A stretch of DNA of 64,000 nt from Solibacteraceae bacterium (GTDB lineage: Bacteria; Acidobacteriota; Terriglobia; Bryobacterales; Bryobacteraceae): contig JAJPJX010000071.1 of assembly GCA_021324015.1 (NCBI GenBank), positions 1 through 64,000 on the forward strand. The letters run 5' to 3'. The notes under the pieces are model-generated. The model was not told the origin of the DNA, made no database searches, and saw only the letters and a list, made by a program, of their open reading frames with translations. This document shows, piece by piece, positions 52,272-62,468 of the stretch (the first letter of the stretch is position 1; every line of letters starts with the position of its first letter). A program made the translations under genes and the position numbers.

Positions 52272-53108
52272 TCAAGCGCCCAGGCGGTAAAAGCCGGCGG
52301 CAGTCCCGCCGAATATCCGGTCGCGTACCGCCATGGTCTGTGGCCCGAGCGCCTGCGTGCAGGCGGCCAGCACCTGTTTCCAGCGCTCGCAGGCCAGCAG
52401 GCAGACCGGCCAATCGCTGCCGAACATGAGGCGCTCCGGCCCGAAGAGGCTAGCGGCGTGCGCCACATACGGGCGCAGGTCGGCGGCCTTCCAATCCTTT
52501 GGGTCGGCTTCCGTAATCATGCCCGAAAGTTTGCACCAGACTTGCGGAATGCGCGCGGCAGATTCCATGTCCCGCGCCCAGCCGCTCCAAATCCTCTCGG
52601 CGATGCGCGGCTTGGCGATGTGATCGATGACCATGCGCAATTCCGGCACTCGATCCGCCAACCGCGGCACGAGCGGCAGATGCTGCGGCCGCAGCAATAG
52701 ATCGTAGGGCAGACCGCGGCGGGCCACCTCTCTCAGGCCCCGCAGCACGTCCCCGCGCAGGAGCCAGTTCACGTCCGGCTCGTCCTGTACGATGTGCCGC
52801 ACCCCCTTGAACTTGGGATGCCGCTGAAATTCGTCCAGGCTGTCGCCCACACGCGCATCGGTCAAGTCCACCCACCCCACCACGCCCAGGATGATTGGGT
52901 GCGCCGAGGCCAGTTGCAGCAACCAGCGGGTCTCGGCCACCAGAGTATTCGCCTGCACCACCACGGAACCGTCGAAGCGATTGCGCTTGAGGATGGGCTC
53001 CAGGTCCGGCGGCAGATAGTTTCTGCGCAGCACGGACGGTGCGGGCGGCATCCACGAGTATTCGAATCGCTCCAGATCCCAGAAGTGCTGGTGCGCGTCT
53101 ATTCGCAT
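52272..53108 (-). CDS. amidohydrolase of the L-fuconolactonase-like (amidohydrolase 2) family
   Basis: 278 residues. MRIDAHQHFWDL carries the HxH pair, VIDHIAKPRI the third His, and LMFGSDWPVC the metal Asp, with WCKLSGMITEAD between. This is the pattern of TIM-barrel amidohydrolases that open sugar lactones such as L-fuconolactone or L-rhamnonolactone. The exact lactone is not evident and no other fucose genes are adjacent. It precedes the lysozyme-like gene on the same strand and is divergent from the lipoprotein gene with a 17-bp spacer. Confidence 0.88.
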   Translation of the reverse strand: MRIDAHQHFWDLERFEYSWMPPAPSVLRRNYLPPDLEPILKRNRFDGSVVVQANTLVAETRWLLQLASAHPIILGVVGWVDLTDARVGDSLDEFQRHPKFKGVRHIVQDEPDVNWLLRGDVLRGLREVARRGLPYDLLLRPQHLPLVPRLADRVPELRMVIDHIAKPRIAERIWSGWARDMESAARIPQVWCKLSGMITEADPKDWKAADLRPYVAHAASLFGPERLMFGSDWPVCLLACERWKQVLAACTQALGPQTMAVRDRIFGGTAAGFYRLGA

Positions 53109-53113
53109 AGGTC

Positions 53114-53119
53114 CATAAT
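53114..53119 (+). promoter_or_regulatory. -10 box of a putative leaderless lipoprotein message
   Basis: CATAAT (5 of 6) ends 6 nt before the TTG at 53126. The spacer to the divergent amidohydrolase gene is only 17 bp, so any -35 box would lie inside that gene. Confidence 0.35.
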
Positions 53120-53125
53120 AGAGGC

Positions 53126-54001
53126 TTGTCCCGGCGCCTGATGCTCGCTGTTCTGCCGCTCGTGATCACGGCGGGTTGCCGTTCCACGCACACCCAGGGC
53201 CCGCTGGATCCGGCTCTCGCGGCGTTCGCCCCCGCGGACTCCCTGCTCCTGGCCGGTTTCCACGTGCAGGAATTGATGGCCTCGCCCGTTTACCGGAAGC
53301 TCGCGGCGCAGAAAGGGTTCCCGCGCTTCACCGGTCTGGCCGGGCAGACCGGCTTCGACCCGGAACGCGACGTAAAAGAGTTAACGGCCGCCTATAACGG
53401 CCAGGACACCGTGCTCATCGCCCGGGGCACTTTCCAGGTGCGCATCCCCGAGTCGGCTCCGAAGACCGAGTACAAGGGCTATACGCTTTACGGCAATGCG
53501 GAGAGCGCCTTTGTGCTGGTGGATGGCCGCACGGCTTTGGCCGGGACTCCCCCCGGAGTGCGGGCCGCCATCGACCGGTCGAGGCAGGGGGGGGGCGGTC
53601 CGGATCTCCTGAGGTACGCCCAGGCCCTGCCGGCTGCCAGTCAGATCTGGGCCGTGGGAGATAACCGCCTGGCGGCCAAGGTACCCCAGACCGGCAATCT
53701 GGCCAACCTGCGGAATTTCTTCGATCCCCTGGAGTACTTCTCCCTGGTGGCGGAGGTGGGCGAGAGCCTGCATGCCACCCTGACAGGCAACTTCCGGACC
53801 GAGGCGGACGCCCAGAATCTCACCGTGGCGGCCAAGGGCATTCTGGGGCTAGGCCGCCTCAGCATCCCGGAGAACCAGTCTGACCTCGCGCGTCTCTACG
53901 ACGCGGTATCGGTGGAACAGCGGCAGCGCAGCATCAAAGTGGAGGCCAGTGTGCCTGCGGACCTCGTGGATAAGGCGCTGGCCTTGCTTGGCGGCCGGTA
54001 A
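53126..54001 (+). CDS. putative lipoprotein of unknown function
   Basis: 291 residues from a TTG; an ATG at 53141 is possible but removes the basic n-region SRR. LAVLPLVITAGC is a lipobox-like signal with the lipidated Cys at residue 18. The mature part has no known motif; it contains repeated beta-like segments (VLIARGTFQVRIPES, YTLYGNAESAFVLVDG) and ends in a helix. Similar proteins of about 300 residues beginning 'APADSLLLAGFHVQEL' occur in Acidobacteriota, as far as I recall. Function unknown. It runs toward argS, 57 nt upstream. Confidence 0.65.
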   Translation: MSRRLMLAVLPLVITAGCRSTHTQGPLDPALAAFAPADSLLLAGFHVQELMASPVYRKLAAQKGFPRFTGLAGQTGFDPERDVKELTAAYNGQDTVLIARGTFQVRIPESAPKTEYKGYTLYGNAESAFVLVDGRTALAGTPPGVRAAIDRSRQGGGGPDLLRYAQALPAASQIWAVGDNRLAAKVPQTGNLANLRNFFDPLEYFSLVAEVGESLHATLTGNFRTEADAQNLTVAAKGILGLGRLSIPENQSDLARLYDAVSVEQRQRSIKVEASVPADLVDKALALLGGR

Positions 54002-54042
54002 AGCGCGCTGTGGTGGTCCCGGGTTCCGCGGAGCGGCCACGC

Positions 54043-54048
54043 TATACT
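54043..54048 (+). promoter_or_regulatory. -10 box of a putative leaderless argS message
   Basis: TATACT ends 9 nt before the GTG at 54058. There is no ribosome site in the intervening bases. Confidence 0.4.
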
Positions 54049-54057
54049 CGTAATTTC

Positions 54058-56016
54058 GTGTTCCATCTACTTGAAGAACGAGTTCAGGCAGCCTTTCACG
54101 AGCACATTCAGGCGCGCTACGGCATCGACCTGGCGGTAACCATCGAGCAGCCGCGGCAAAGCGAGTTTGGGGAGATCGCCCTGCCCGCGGCGTTCCAACT
54201 TGCCAGGCAGCTCAAGCAGCCGCCCAAAAAGATCGCCGCGGAGCTGGCGGCGGAGATCGGCCACATCCCCGGGGTGGCGGCGATGGAAGTGGCGGGGAAC
54301 GGCTATCTCAATGTGCGTTTCGACCGCGCCCGCTACGGGAGTAACCTTCTCGCGCCGCAACCGGAGCCCGAAGCGCCTGCGGGCGGCAAGATCGTCGTCG
54401 AGCACACCAACATCAACCCTAACAAGGCCGCGCACATCGGGCACCTGCGCAACGCCGCGCTCGGCGATACGTTCGTGCGCATGCTGCGCTCCCTGGGGCA
54501 GCGAGTCGAAGTACAGAACTACATCGACAACACGGGCGTGCAGGTGGCCGATGTGGTGGCGGGCTTTCACTACCTCGAAAAAAAGACTCCGGCCGACGTG
54601 CGCGAGTTGATCTCCCAAGCCGGCGTGCGCTTCGATTATCTGTGCTGGGACCTTTACGCCCGGACGTCGGCGCACTACCAGCGGTCGCCGGAATCGCTCG
54701 CTTGGCGCAGCCAGACCTTGCACGCCATTGAGGCCGGAGAGGGCGCGCAGGCGGAATTGGCGCACCTAGTCGCCGATGCCATCGTCGAAGCGCATCTTTC
54801 CACCATGCTGCGGCTGGGCGTCGAATACGATGTTCTGCCGCGGGAAAGCGAAATCCTGCACCTGAAGTTTTGGGCCTCCGCCTTCGAACTGCTCAAAGAC
54901 CGCCAGGCCATCTATCTGGAAACTCAGGGCAAGAACGCCGGCTGCTGGGTCATGCCCGCGGCGGCGTTTTCGGCCGATGCGGAATCCGAGGACAGCAAGG
55001 TGATCGTCCGCTCCGACGGTACGGTCACGTATGTCGGGAAAGACATCGCCTACCAGCTCTGGAAGTTCGGGCTCCTCGGCAAGGACTTTTACTACCGCCC
55101 GCTGCGTCGCTACGCCGATGGCCGCGTGCTGTGGGTCACCACGGACAAGCCAGTGAATGCAGAAGCATCCGTCCCGGAGTTCGGCCACGCCGCACGCGTA
55201 TACAACGTGATCGACGTGCGGCAATCCTATTTGCAGGATGTTGTGGTGGCCGGCTTGAAGGCGTTGGGCTTCAGCGGGCAGGCCGGCGAGTCCATCCACT
55301 TCTCCTACGAAATGGTGGCGCTTTCACCGCGTTGCTGCGCGGAACTGGGCATCCTCCTCTCCGAAGAGGATCGCCGGCGCCCGTACGTGGAAGTTTCGGG
55401 CCGCAAGGGCCTGGGCGTGAAGGCCGACGACCTGATCGACAAACTGATCGGCAAAGCCCTCGAGGAAGTGGCCTCGCGGCACCCGGAGGCCCCCGCCGAA
55501 GAGCAGGGCCGCGTTGCCACGCAAATCGCGGTGGGCGCGCTGCGCTACTTTCTGCTCAAGTATACGCGTAATTCCGTGATCGCCTTCGATTTCCAGGAAG
55601 CTCTCAGCTTCGAAGGCGAGACTGGCCCCTACGTGCAGTATGCCGCCGTGCGGGCTCGCAACATCCTGCGTAAGCTCCAGGAGCGCGGCGAATCCCTGCC
55701 GGATTTTGCGGCGGAACTGCCGCCCGAAGCCATGGGCCGCCAGCTTCGCTTCGAGGACTTCTGGCAGGTCCTGCTCGCCGCCTCGAAGGCGGATGCGGCG
55801 GTCGAGCGGGCCGTTACCGCCGGCGAACCCGCCCACGTGGCCAAGTATGCCTTCCAACTGGCCCAGGCCTTCAACAACTTCTATCACCAATACCCCATCC
55901 TGCACGAAGAAAACCGCGAGAAGAAGGTCTTCCTGCTCTGGATGACAGAGTTTTTCCGGGCGCAACTGGAACGTACGCTGGATATTTTGGGTATCGCGAT
56001 TCCGGACTACATGTAA
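54058..56016 (+). CDS. argS: arginine-tRNA ligase
   Basis: 652 residues from the GTG at 54058; an in-frame GTG at 54010 would cover the -10 box. The HIGH motif is in NPNKAAHIGHLRNAALGD. The C-terminal catalytic part has GLGVKADDLIDKL at the KMSK-like position, as in many bacterial ArgS, and the anticodon-binding DALR domain ends in FNNFYHQYPILH and ERTLDILGI. The N-terminal ArgRS tRNA-binding domain is about residues 1-100. The enzyme charges tRNA-Arg in the cytoplasm. It is longer than the classical enzyme (about 560-580 residues), mainly through insertions between HIGH and KMSK. Confidence 0.93.
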   Translation: MFHLLEERVQAAFHEHIQARYGIDLAVTIEQPRQSEFGEIALPAAFQLARQLKQPPKKIAAELAAEIGHIPGVAAMEVAGNGYLNVRFDRARYGSNLLAPQPEPEAPAGGKIVVEHTNINPNKAAHIGHLRNAALGDTFVRMLRSLGQRVEVQNYIDNTGVQVADVVAGFHYLEKKTPADVRELISQAGVRFDYLCWDLYARTSAHYQRSPESLAWRSQTLHAIEAGEGAQAELAHLVADAIVEAHLSTMLRLGVEYDVLPRESEILHLKFWASAFELLKDRQAIYLETQGKNAGCWVMPAAAFSADAESEDSKVIVRSDGTVTYVGKDIAYQLWKFGLLGKDFYYRPLRRYADGRVLWVTTDKPVNAEASVPEFGHAARVYNVIDVRQSYLQDVVVAGLKALGFSGQAGESIHFSYEMVALSPRCCAELGILLSEEDRRRPYVEVSGRKGLGVKADDLIDKLIGKALEEVASRHPEAPAEEQGRVATQIAVGALRYFLLKYTRNSVIAFDFQEALSFEGETGPYVQYAAVRARNILRKLQERGESLPDFAAELPPEAMGRQLRFEDFWQVLLAASKADAAVERAVTAGEPAHVAKYAFQLAQAFNNFYHQYPILHEENREKKVFLLWMTEFFRAQLERTLDILGIAIPDYM

Positions 56017-56027
56017 ATCGGGCTCGT

Positions 56028-56033
56028 TATAAT
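56028..56033 (+). promoter_or_regulatory. -10 box of a putative leaderless aconitase message
   Basis: A perfect TATAAT ends 8 nt before the ATG at 56042. It lies 11 nt after the argS stop, so aconitase would have its own promoter. In-frame TTG (56033) and GTG (56039) codons precede the ATG. Confidence 0.5.
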
Positions 56034-56041
56034 TGATAGTG

Positions 56042-58726
56042 ATGCCCAAAAATACGTTTGGAGCCGCGTCCAAGTTGGGCGTGGGTGATGCCGAGTATGA
56101 GATTTTCCGCCTGAGCTCGCTGGAAGAACAGAACATCGGCCAGGTTTCCCGCCTGCCCTTTTCGACCAGGATCCTGCTCGAAAACCTGCTGCGGCAGGAG
56201 GACGGCCAAAAGGTAACTGCCGATGACGTGGCCTACGTGGCCCGCGGCGCCGGCGAACCCAACAGTAAAGAGATCAGCTTCATGCCCGCCCGCGTCCTCC
56301 TGCAGGACTTCACGGGAGTGCCTGCCGTGGTGGATCTCGCGGCCATGCGCGACGCCTTGAAAGACATGGGCGCCGATCCAAAGCTCGCCAATCCCCTGCT
56401 GCCGGCCGACCTGGTGATCGACCACTCCGTGCAGGTAGATCGCTTCGGCAGCAGAGATGCCTTTGATGTGAACGCGCTGCTGGAGTTCCAGCGGAACCGC
56501 GAGCGCTACATCCTATTGCGCTGGGGACAGACGGCTTTCCAAAACTTCCGGGTCGTGCCGCCGGATACGGGAATCGTGCACCAGGTGAACCTGGAATACC
56601 TGGCGAGTGTGGTCTTCCGCCGGCAGAGCCCGAACGGGTGGCAGGCCTATCCGGATTCGCTGGTGGGCACCGACTCGCACACCACCATGGTGAACGGCCT
56701 GGGCGTGCTGGGCTGGGGTGTTGGCGGCATCGAAGCCGAGGCCTGCATGCTCGGCCAGCCCATCTCCATGCTGCTGCCGCCAGTGGTGGGTTTCAAGCTG
56801 CACGGCCGCCTGAAAGAAGGCTGCACCGCTACCGACCTGGTGCTCACCATCACGCAAATTCTGCGCAAGAAGGGCGTGGTGGGCAAGTTTGTGGAATTCT
56901 ATGGCCCGGGTCTGAGCGCGCTCAGCCTGGCCGACCGCGCCACCGTGGCCAACATGGCCCCCGAGTACGGCGCCACCATGGGCTTCTTCCCCGTAGACGC
57001 GGAGACCCTCGAGTATCTGCGCTTCACGAATCGCGATGCGCACCTGATCGAACTCGTGGAAGCCTACACCAAGGCGCAGGGCCTGTTTCGCACCGATCAG
57101 ACCCCCGATCCGGTATACACCGAAACGGTGGACCTGGACCTCGCCACGGTGACGCCTTCTATGGCGGGCCCCAAGCGGCCGCAGGACCGCGTGGAACTAC
57201 CCGAGGTGAGGAAGAACTTCCTGGCCGCTTTCGGTTCGGCCGGCAGCAAACCCGTGCAAGTTCAGATGAACGGCAGCCAGGCCACCATCGATAACGGCGC
57301 GGTGGTGATCGCCGCCATCACCAGTTGCACGAACACGTCGAACCCTTCGGTGATGCTGGCCGCCGGCCTGCTGGCCAAGAAGGCTGTGGAACGCGGCTTG
57401 AAGCGCAAGCCCTGGGTCAAAACCAGCCTGGCGCCGGGATCCAAGGTGGTTACGGATTACTACCGCGAGGCGGGCCTGACCCCTTACCTGGAGGCGCTCA
57501 ACTTCCACCTGGTGGGCTATGGCTGCACCACCTGCATCGGTAACAGCGGCCCTTTGCCCGAGCCGGTCGCCGCCGCGGTGCAGAAAGAGAACCTAGTGGC
57601 CGTTTCGGTGTTGAGCGGCAATCGCAACTTTGAGGGCCGTGTCAACGCCCTGGTCAAGGCGAATTACCTGGCCTCGCCGCCGCTGGTTGTGGCCTATGCC
57701 TTGGCCGGACGCATCGATATGGACCTCACCTCCGAACCGCTGGGGGAAGGTTCCGACGGTCGTCCCGTTTACCTGCGCGACATCTGGCCCACCAATGAAG
57801 AAGTGCGCTCCCTGGTGCGGCGGGTAATCCAGCGCGACATGTTCCAGCACGAGTACGAGCGAGCCTTTGACGGCGACGCCAACTGGAAGACCCTGCCCGT
57901 GCCCACGGGTGACATCTACATGTGGGACAACGAATCGACCTATATCAAAAAGCCGCCTTACTTCGAAAAGATGGTGGATCCGCAGAAGTCCATCACGGAC
58001 CTCCATTCGATGCGTGTGCTGGCGCTGCTGGGCGACTCGATCACCACGGACCATATTTCGCCGGCGGGTTCGATTGCCAAAGACAGCCCGGCCGGCCGCT
58101 ACTTGATCTCGCTGGGAGTGGAGCCGAAGGACTTCAACTCCTACGGCGCGCGCCGCGGGAACCACGAGGTGATGGTGCGTGGCACACTGGCGAACGTGCG
58201 ATTGCGCAATCAGCTCGCCCCTGGCACCGAAGGCGGCTGGACTACCTATCAGCCCGGCGGCGAGCAGATGTACATTTACGATGCGGCCATGCGCTATCAG
58301 CAGGAAGGCGTGCCGCTGCTCATCCTCGCCGGCAAGGAATACGGATCCGGCTCCTCGCGTGACTGGGCCGCCAAAGGAGTGTTGCTTCTCGGAGTGAAGG
58401 CGGTGATCGCCGAAAGCTTCGAGCGCATTCACCGCACCAACCTGGTGGGCATGGGCGTCCTCCCCCTGCAATTCCTGCCGGGGGAGAGCGCGGCCAGCCT
58501 GAAGCTCTCCGGCGGAGAGGTCTACCACGTCGAAGGTGTGCCCGGCGCGCTAAACGGAGGGATGCGCCGCGCCAATGTGCGAGCCGTGGCGGCTGACGGC
58601 TCCCAGACCACCTTCCAGGTGGACGTGCGGGTGGATACGCCGCAAAAGGTGGAATACTACCGTCATGGCGGCATTCTGCCGTACGTGCTGCGGCAACTCG
58701 CCGGCGCCGTTGCCGCCGCCAGGTAG
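56042..58726 (+). CDS. acnA: aconitate hydratase A
   Basis: 894 residues, the size of bacterial AcnA/IRP1-type aconitase. [37 protein letters not shown] (first cluster Cys) and [18 protein letters not shown] (the CxxC pair) provide the 4Fe-4S site. The swivel domain has [19 protein letters not shown] and [16 protein letters not shown] with the catalytic Ser. It isomerises citrate to isocitrate in the TCA cycle and would process acetyl-CoA from beta-oxidation. The leader appears to be absent or only a few nt long. Confidence 0.94.
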   Translation: MPKNTFGAASKLGVGDAEYEIFRLSSLEEQNIGQVSRLPFSTRILLENLLRQEDGQKVTADDVAYVARGAGEPNSKEISFMPARVLLQDFTGVPAVVDLAAMRDALKDMGADPKLANPLLPADLVIDHSVQVDRFGSRDAFDVNALLEFQRNRERYILLRWGQTAFQNFRVVPPDTGIVHQVNLEYLASVVFRRQSPNGWQAYPDSLVGTDSHTTMVNGLGVLGWGVGGIEAEACMLGQPISMLLPPVVGFKLHGRLKEGCTATDLVLTITQILRKKGVVGKFVEFYGPGLSALSLADRATVANMAPEYGATMGFFPVDAETLEYLRFTNRDAHLIELVEAYTKAQGLFRTDQTPDPVYTETVDLDLATVTPSMAGPKRPQDRVELPEVRKNFLAAFGSAGSKPVQVQMNGSQATIDNGAVVIAAITSCTNTSNPSVMLAAGLLAKKAVERGLKRKPWVKTSLAPGSKVVTDYYREAGLTPYLEALNFHLVGYGCTTCIGNSGPLPEPVAAAVQKENLVAVSVLSGNRNFEGRVNALVKANYLASPPLVVAYALAGRIDMDLTSEPLGEGSDGRPVYLRDIWPTNEEVRSLVRRVIQRDMFQHEYERAFDGDANWKTLPVPTGDIYMWDNESTYIKKPPYFEKMVDPQKSITDLHSMRVLALLGDSITTDHISPAGSIAKDSPAGRYLISLGVEPKDFNSYGARRGNHEVMVRGTLANVRLRNQLAPGTEGGWTTYQPGGEQMYIYDAAMRYQQEGVPLLILAGKEYGSGSSRDWAAKGVLLLGVKAVIAESFERIHRTNLVGMGVLPLQFLPGESAASLKLSGGEVYHVEGVPGALNGGMRRANVRAVAADGSQTTFQVDVRVDTPQKVEYYRHGGILPYVLRQLAGAVAAAR

Positions 58727-58769
58727 CCGCCCGGAGTTGCCCCCAAACACCTCAATGCATAAAATGGCA

Positions 58770-58791
58770 GGGGCGGGATGGAACCCGCCCC
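58770..58791. terminator. GC-rich hairpin between aconitase and the small membrane protein
   Basis: GGGGCGGG-ATGGAA-CCCGCCCC is a perfect 8-bp stem with a 6-nt loop, 43 nt after the aconitase stop. There is no T-tract, so it is at best a weak terminator. It might instead be a 5' leader structure for the next gene, since a TAAAAT box lies just before it at 58760-58765. Confidence 0.4.
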
Positions 58792-58811
58792 GAAACGCCA
58801 AACGGGGGCAT

Positions 58812-59078
58812 ATGTCGGATCGCGCTTTCTTGTTCGTCTTCAGCATCCTGGTGGTGGTCGCGTCGTTAGGCGCGGCTGGTTGGCTGTTGGCTAGCGGTCA
58901 GGCCGGTAGTGTCGATGGCCTTTTTCTCCTGCTGACTTGCCTGCTGATCGCTCTCGCGTTCAGTCTGTACCTGGTTTTCGTCATCCGGCGGGCCATGGAG
59001 TCTCTCGCTGAACCGCCCGCCGCCAAGCCTAAAGCGGTGCCCGCCACGCAAGCCAAACCCGCCCCGGTCGCTCAGTGA
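58812..59078 (+). CDS. small membrane protein with Ala/Pro/Lys-rich tail
   Basis: 88 residues from the ATG at 58812, with GGGGG a few nt upstream. Two hydrophobic segments (FLFVFSILVVVASLGAAGW and LFLLLTCLLIALAFSLYLVF) and a positively charged tail (AKPKAVPATQAKPAPVAQ) suggest a two-helix inner-membrane protein. No family recognised. It lies between aconitase and the 5'-nucleotidase gene on the same strand. Confidence 0.6.
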   Translation: MSDRAFLFVFSILVVVASLGAAGWLLASGQAGSVDGLFLLLTCLLIALAFSLYLVFVIRRAMESLAEPPAAKPKAVPATQAKPAPVAQ

Positions 59079-59106
59079 AAATGGTGAGGCGCGGGGCGCT
59101 ACACTG

Positions 59107-60828
59107 ATGCGCCTGCACATCTCCATCTTTCTCGCCATCCTTCTGTGTGGGCGCCCTGGGGCTTTTGCCGGGCAGGTTACGATCTCGGTGCTCGCCACGA
59201 CGGATCTGCACGGGACGATCTATCCGGTGGACTACTACACGGATCGCCCGGCGGCGCGTGGCCTGGCCAAGATCGCCTCGCTGGTCGCGGCGGCGCGGGC
59301 GGAAAATCCCCATAGCCTGTTAATCGACTGCGGCGACACCATCGAAGGTTCCCCACTGGAGTACGTCTACCAAAAGCTGGTAGCCGATGGCAGGGCGCCT
59401 CTGCACCTGGCCCCGCCCGACCCCCCTCTGGCTGGGGACCCCATGATGCTCGTGATGAACCAGTTGGGCTACGCGGTGATGGCCGTGGGCAATCACGAAT
59501 TCAACTTCGGGTTGCGCAATCTCGCCACAGCCCGGCAGGATGCCCATTTTCCCTGGATCTCGGCCAATATCCGAGTGGCGCCCGGAGGCCGGGAGAAGCC
59601 CTTTGCGTCCTACGTGGTCAAGCAGATCGCGGGTGTGCGGGTAGCCGTCATCGGTCTCACGACCCCAGCCGTGCCCACCTGGGAAAAGCCAGAAAACCTG
59701 GGTGCCTACCGGTTCCTCGACTCCCTGCCCGCCGTGCAGGCGGCGGTCGCCGAACTCCGGCGCAATCTGCATCCCGATTTGATTGTTCTCGCCGCGCATT
59801 CCGGCATGGGACGGGATCTGAAAACCGGGGCGGCCATAGATCCGGCCGAAAACCAAGTCTACGAGATCGCCACCCATACCAAAGGTCTGGACGCGATCGT
59901 GTTCGGCCACAGCCACCAGGAGCTGGCCGGCGCCCGCTTCGGCGACGTCCTGCTGGTGCAGCCGAAGAACTGGGGAATCTCGCTCGCCCGCCTCGATTTC
60001 GTCCTGGAGGGCGAGCCTGGCGCCTGGAAGGTAGCGCATAAGGAAGCCCGTTTGCTGCCGGTCACCGATGCTACGCCGGTTGATCCGGCAATCCTGCGCC
60101 TGGCACTACCCTATCACTCGTTTGCCGAACGCTACCTGAATACGCCTGTTGCCCAGGCGCCCCGCCCCCTGGACGGCCGTCGAGGCCGCGTCGAGGACAC
60201 CGCCCTGGTGGACGCCATCCAAGCCGTCCAACTCTACTATTCGAAAGCAGAGATTTCCTTCACCTCCCTGTTCCGGCCGCGCATCTTTCTGCACCAGGGA
60301 CCTGTAACCGTGCGGCAGATCGCAGCGCTTTATATCTACGACAATCAGCTTTATTCGATTGAAGGTACCGGTCAAATGGTCAAGGACGCCCTGGAGAACG
60401 CTGCCCGCTACTTTGTCTCCTGCCAGGGCCAGGGCTGCGCCTCGCCGCCGCTTACCGACCCCCACGTGCTGGGCTTCAACTATGACATGGCGGAAGGCGT
60501 GCGATATGAGATCGACCTCACGCGCCCGGTGGGCGACCGAATACGGAACTTGACCTGGAAAGGACGGCCACTGGCAGCGGAACAGAAATTGCTCATTGCT
60601 GTCAATAGCTACCGGGCGGCGGGCAGCGGCGGTTACGGCATGTTCGCGCACGCCAAAATCGTCTGGCGCTCGACGGAAGGAATTCGGGACTTGATGGTGC
60701 GCTATTATACCGAGCATCGGGCCTTGCCGGCCGAAGCCGATGAAAACTGGCGTATCGTGCCGGAGCAGGCTCGCAGGACACTGGAACGGCAGGCGTTGGT
60801 CGAGGCGAGTCGTGATTCGTTATTTTGA
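59107..60828 (+). CDS. secreted 5'-nucleotidase / 2',3'-cyclic phosphodiesterase-type metallophosphatase
   Basis: 573 residues. A signal peptide (HISIFLAILLCGRPGAFAG) is followed by LATTDLHGTIYPV with the first metal ligands, LLIDCGDTIEGSPLEY, AVGNHEFNFG with the catalytic Asn-His, LAAHSGMGRD, and FGHSHQELAG. The C-terminal 5'-nucleotidase domain has RIFLHQGPVTVRQIAALYIY and SYRAAGSGGYGMF. Such periplasmic enzymes release nucleosides and phosphate from nucleotides, for scavenging. The gene starts 28 nt after the small membrane protein. Confidence 0.92.
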   Translation: MRLHISIFLAILLCGRPGAFAGQVTISVLATTDLHGTIYPVDYYTDRPAARGLAKIASLVAAARAENPHSLLIDCGDTIEGSPLEYVYQKLVADGRAPLHLAPPDPPLAGDPMMLVMNQLGYAVMAVGNHEFNFGLRNLATARQDAHFPWISANIRVAPGGREKPFASYVVKQIAGVRVAVIGLTTPAVPTWEKPENLGAYRFLDSLPAVQAAVAELRRNLHPDLIVLAAHSGMGRDLKTGAAIDPAENQVYEIATHTKGLDAIVFGHSHQELAGARFGDVLLVQPKNWGISLARLDFVLEGEPGAWKVAHKEARLLPVTDATPVDPAILRLALPYHSFAERYLNTPVAQAPRPLDGRRGRVEDTALVDAIQAVQLYYSKAEISFTSLFRPRIFLHQGPVTVRQIAALYIYDNQLYSIEGTGQMVKDALENAARYFVSCQGQGCASPPLTDPHVLGFNYDMAEGVRYEIDLTRPVGDRIRNLTWKGRPLAAEQKLLIAVNSYRAAGSGGYGMFAHAKIVWRSTEGIRDLMVRYYTEHRALPAEADENWRIVPEQARRTLERQALVEASRDSLF

Positions 60829-60852
60829 ATTCAGGATGGTTGGTGAATCCCG

Positions 60853-61251
60853 ATGAAGAAACTGTGGCTTTTACCATGCTTGGCGATGGTTCTGACCGCG
60901 GCGGATATTTCCGGCAAGTGGATCGGCAGCATCGAAGTTGCCGATGATTCCAGCGGCACGACGATCAACACCCCCGTCCGGGCTGAGTTCGAACAGAAGT
61001 CCAACCTGCTTTCCGGAAAGATCGGAAGGCGCGAAGATCAGCAAACTGAGTCCATCCGCAATGGCAAAGTGGAGGGGACCAAAATCGTTTTCGAAGTCAC
61101 GTCGCCGGAGACCGCGGGAGCGATGAAGTTCGACCTCACCCTGGAGGGCGACCGCATCGAGGGTAACATGAAAGGTTCGCTCGACAGCGGCCCGATCACC
61201 GGGAAGGTACACCTGGTTCGCCAGGCGGCAAGCACCACGCCGCAACCGTAG
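60853..61251 (+). CDS. small exported beta-rich protein
   Basis: 132 residues. A signal peptide (KKLWLLPCLAMVLTAA) leads to ISGKWIGSIEVADD, then strands SNLLSGKIGRRED, KIVFEVTSPETAG, FDLTLEGDRIEGNMKG and ITGKVHLVRQ. This pattern of G-W-x-G-x-[IV] and repeated L-x-G-x-[IL] strands resembles lipocalin-like small exported proteins common in Acidobacteriota. No function is known to me. It runs 24 nt after the 5'-nucleotidase stop and converges with the TPR protein gene. Confidence 0.72.
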   Translation: MKKLWLLPCLAMVLTAADISGKWIGSIEVADDSSGTTINTPVRAEFEQKSNLLSGKIGRREDQQTESIRNGKVEGTKIVFEVTSPETAGAMKFDLTLEGDRIEGNMKGSLDSGPITGKVHLVRQAASTTPQP

Positions 61252-61260
61252 CTGTCTCAC

Positions 61261-62448
61261 TCACTTTTTGGATTCCAATTCTGCTTTCAACTGGCGGTAG
61301 GCGGTCTCTTCGTAATTAACCTTGAGCCTTTCCCTGCCCTCGCTACGCGGATCCCCTGGCCGCGCGCCCTGATTCTTCAGTGCCCGGCCCAGCAATGCCA
61401 TGGCCTCTCCGTCATTCGGATTGCGATCCAGAGCGGCGCGAAAGTTCTCGGCGGCCGGGCCGAATTGTCCGGCCTTCCACAGGGCGTAGCCCAGATTGAA
61501 GTGATAGTCCGGGTCGGCGTTGTCCCCTTCCAGCGCCTTGCGGAAGTTCTCCAGAGCTTCGGGCTTGGCCAGGCGCGCCTCGGCTGCCCCCAGATCGTTG
61601 TACACCTCGTTGAGCGGCACCTGCGCGGCAACGATCTGGAAGGCAGTCACAGCGCCGGTAAAATCGCCCGTGTAATAACGTGACAAACCCAGAAAGAATT
61701 GCGCCTCCAGGTACCGGGAGTCGGACTTTCGGACGCGTTCCAGCCACCGCGCGGCCGTGCTGTAATCTTTCTTGCCCCAGTAAATCTTGCCCAACTGAAA
61801 GCACGGCTGCGAGTAGTGGTCGTCAAGGCGCGCCGCCTGGGTGAAGAGACGGTTCTTCTGCTCCGGATTGACCGCCAGCAGACCCCGCACATAGCTCTCG
61901 ATAGCATCCACCCGCACCGGCGGCCGGGCTTGCAGGAATTCCTGTTCGGAAGGAGTGGTTTTGGGGACCAGGAATTGCAGCGCCCGCCATCCCAGGTGCG
62001 TTTCCAGGGCCGCCAGGTCTTCCAGCGCGCCGATCTCAGTAAACTCCCCACCCTGCTTCATCCGCTTCACGTTCAAAATGCGCGCGGAGATATGCAGAGA
62101 GCCTCGGGAAGACGCAGCGCCCACGGCCGGAGGAGTCAGCGCGTAGTGACCGTAGATCACATCTTCGGCGTCCAGACTTTCACCCACTTTGATGATCGAT
62201 GCGTGCGTCAGCACGGCGTCCGGCCGCAGCGACAGGCGCCGGTACGCCTCCAGCCGATCCTCCCGGTCGAGGACCAGGACCCCTTGCGATGACAGCGCGT
62301 CGCGCACCGTCTCCGCAATGCTTTCCCCGATCCAGTCCAGATCCGCCGATTGCGACCGGTTGAAAAAGGACAAGACTACCACCGGATCGGCGCGCAAAAA
62401 ACCAGACAAAAGCATCCCTATTGCGGAAACAAGGAGGAAACGGTGCAT
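61261..62448 (-). CDS. exported TPR protein with TolB-N-like domain
   Basis: 395 residues. A signal peptide (RFLLVSAIGMLLSGFLRA) precedes PVVVLSFFNRSQSADLDWIG, which resembles the N-terminal domain of FlgO/TolB-type proteins that set up a nucleotide- or peptide-binding fold, with VLVLDREDRLEAYRRL after it. From about residue 200 on there are TPRs: CFQLGKIYWGKKDYSTAARW, FFLGLSRYYTGDFTGAVTA, ALENFRKALEGDNADPDYHF and HFNLGYALWKAGQFGPAAEN. It probably acts as a periplasmic scaffold. Partners are unknown. Confidence 0.75.
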   Translation of the reverse strand: MHRFLLVSAIGMLLSGFLRADPVVVLSFFNRSQSADLDWIGESIAETVRDALSSQGVLVLDREDRLEAYRRLSLRPDAVLTHASIIKVGESLDAEDVIYGHYALTPPAVGAASSRGSLHISARILNVKRMKQGGEFTEIGALEDLAALETHLGWRALQFLVPKTTPSEQEFLQARPPVRVDAIESYVRGLLAVNPEQKNRLFTQAARLDDHYSQPCFQLGKIYWGKKDYSTAARWLERVRKSDSRYLEAQFFLGLSRYYTGDFTGAVTAFQIVAAQVPLNEVYNDLGAAEARLAKPEALENFRKALEGDNADPDYHFNLGYALWKAGQFGPAAENFRAALDRNPNDGEAMALLGRALKNQGARPGDPRSEGRERLKVNYEETAYRQLKAELESKK

Positions 62449-62468
62449 CTCCTTTCAGTGTAACGTAG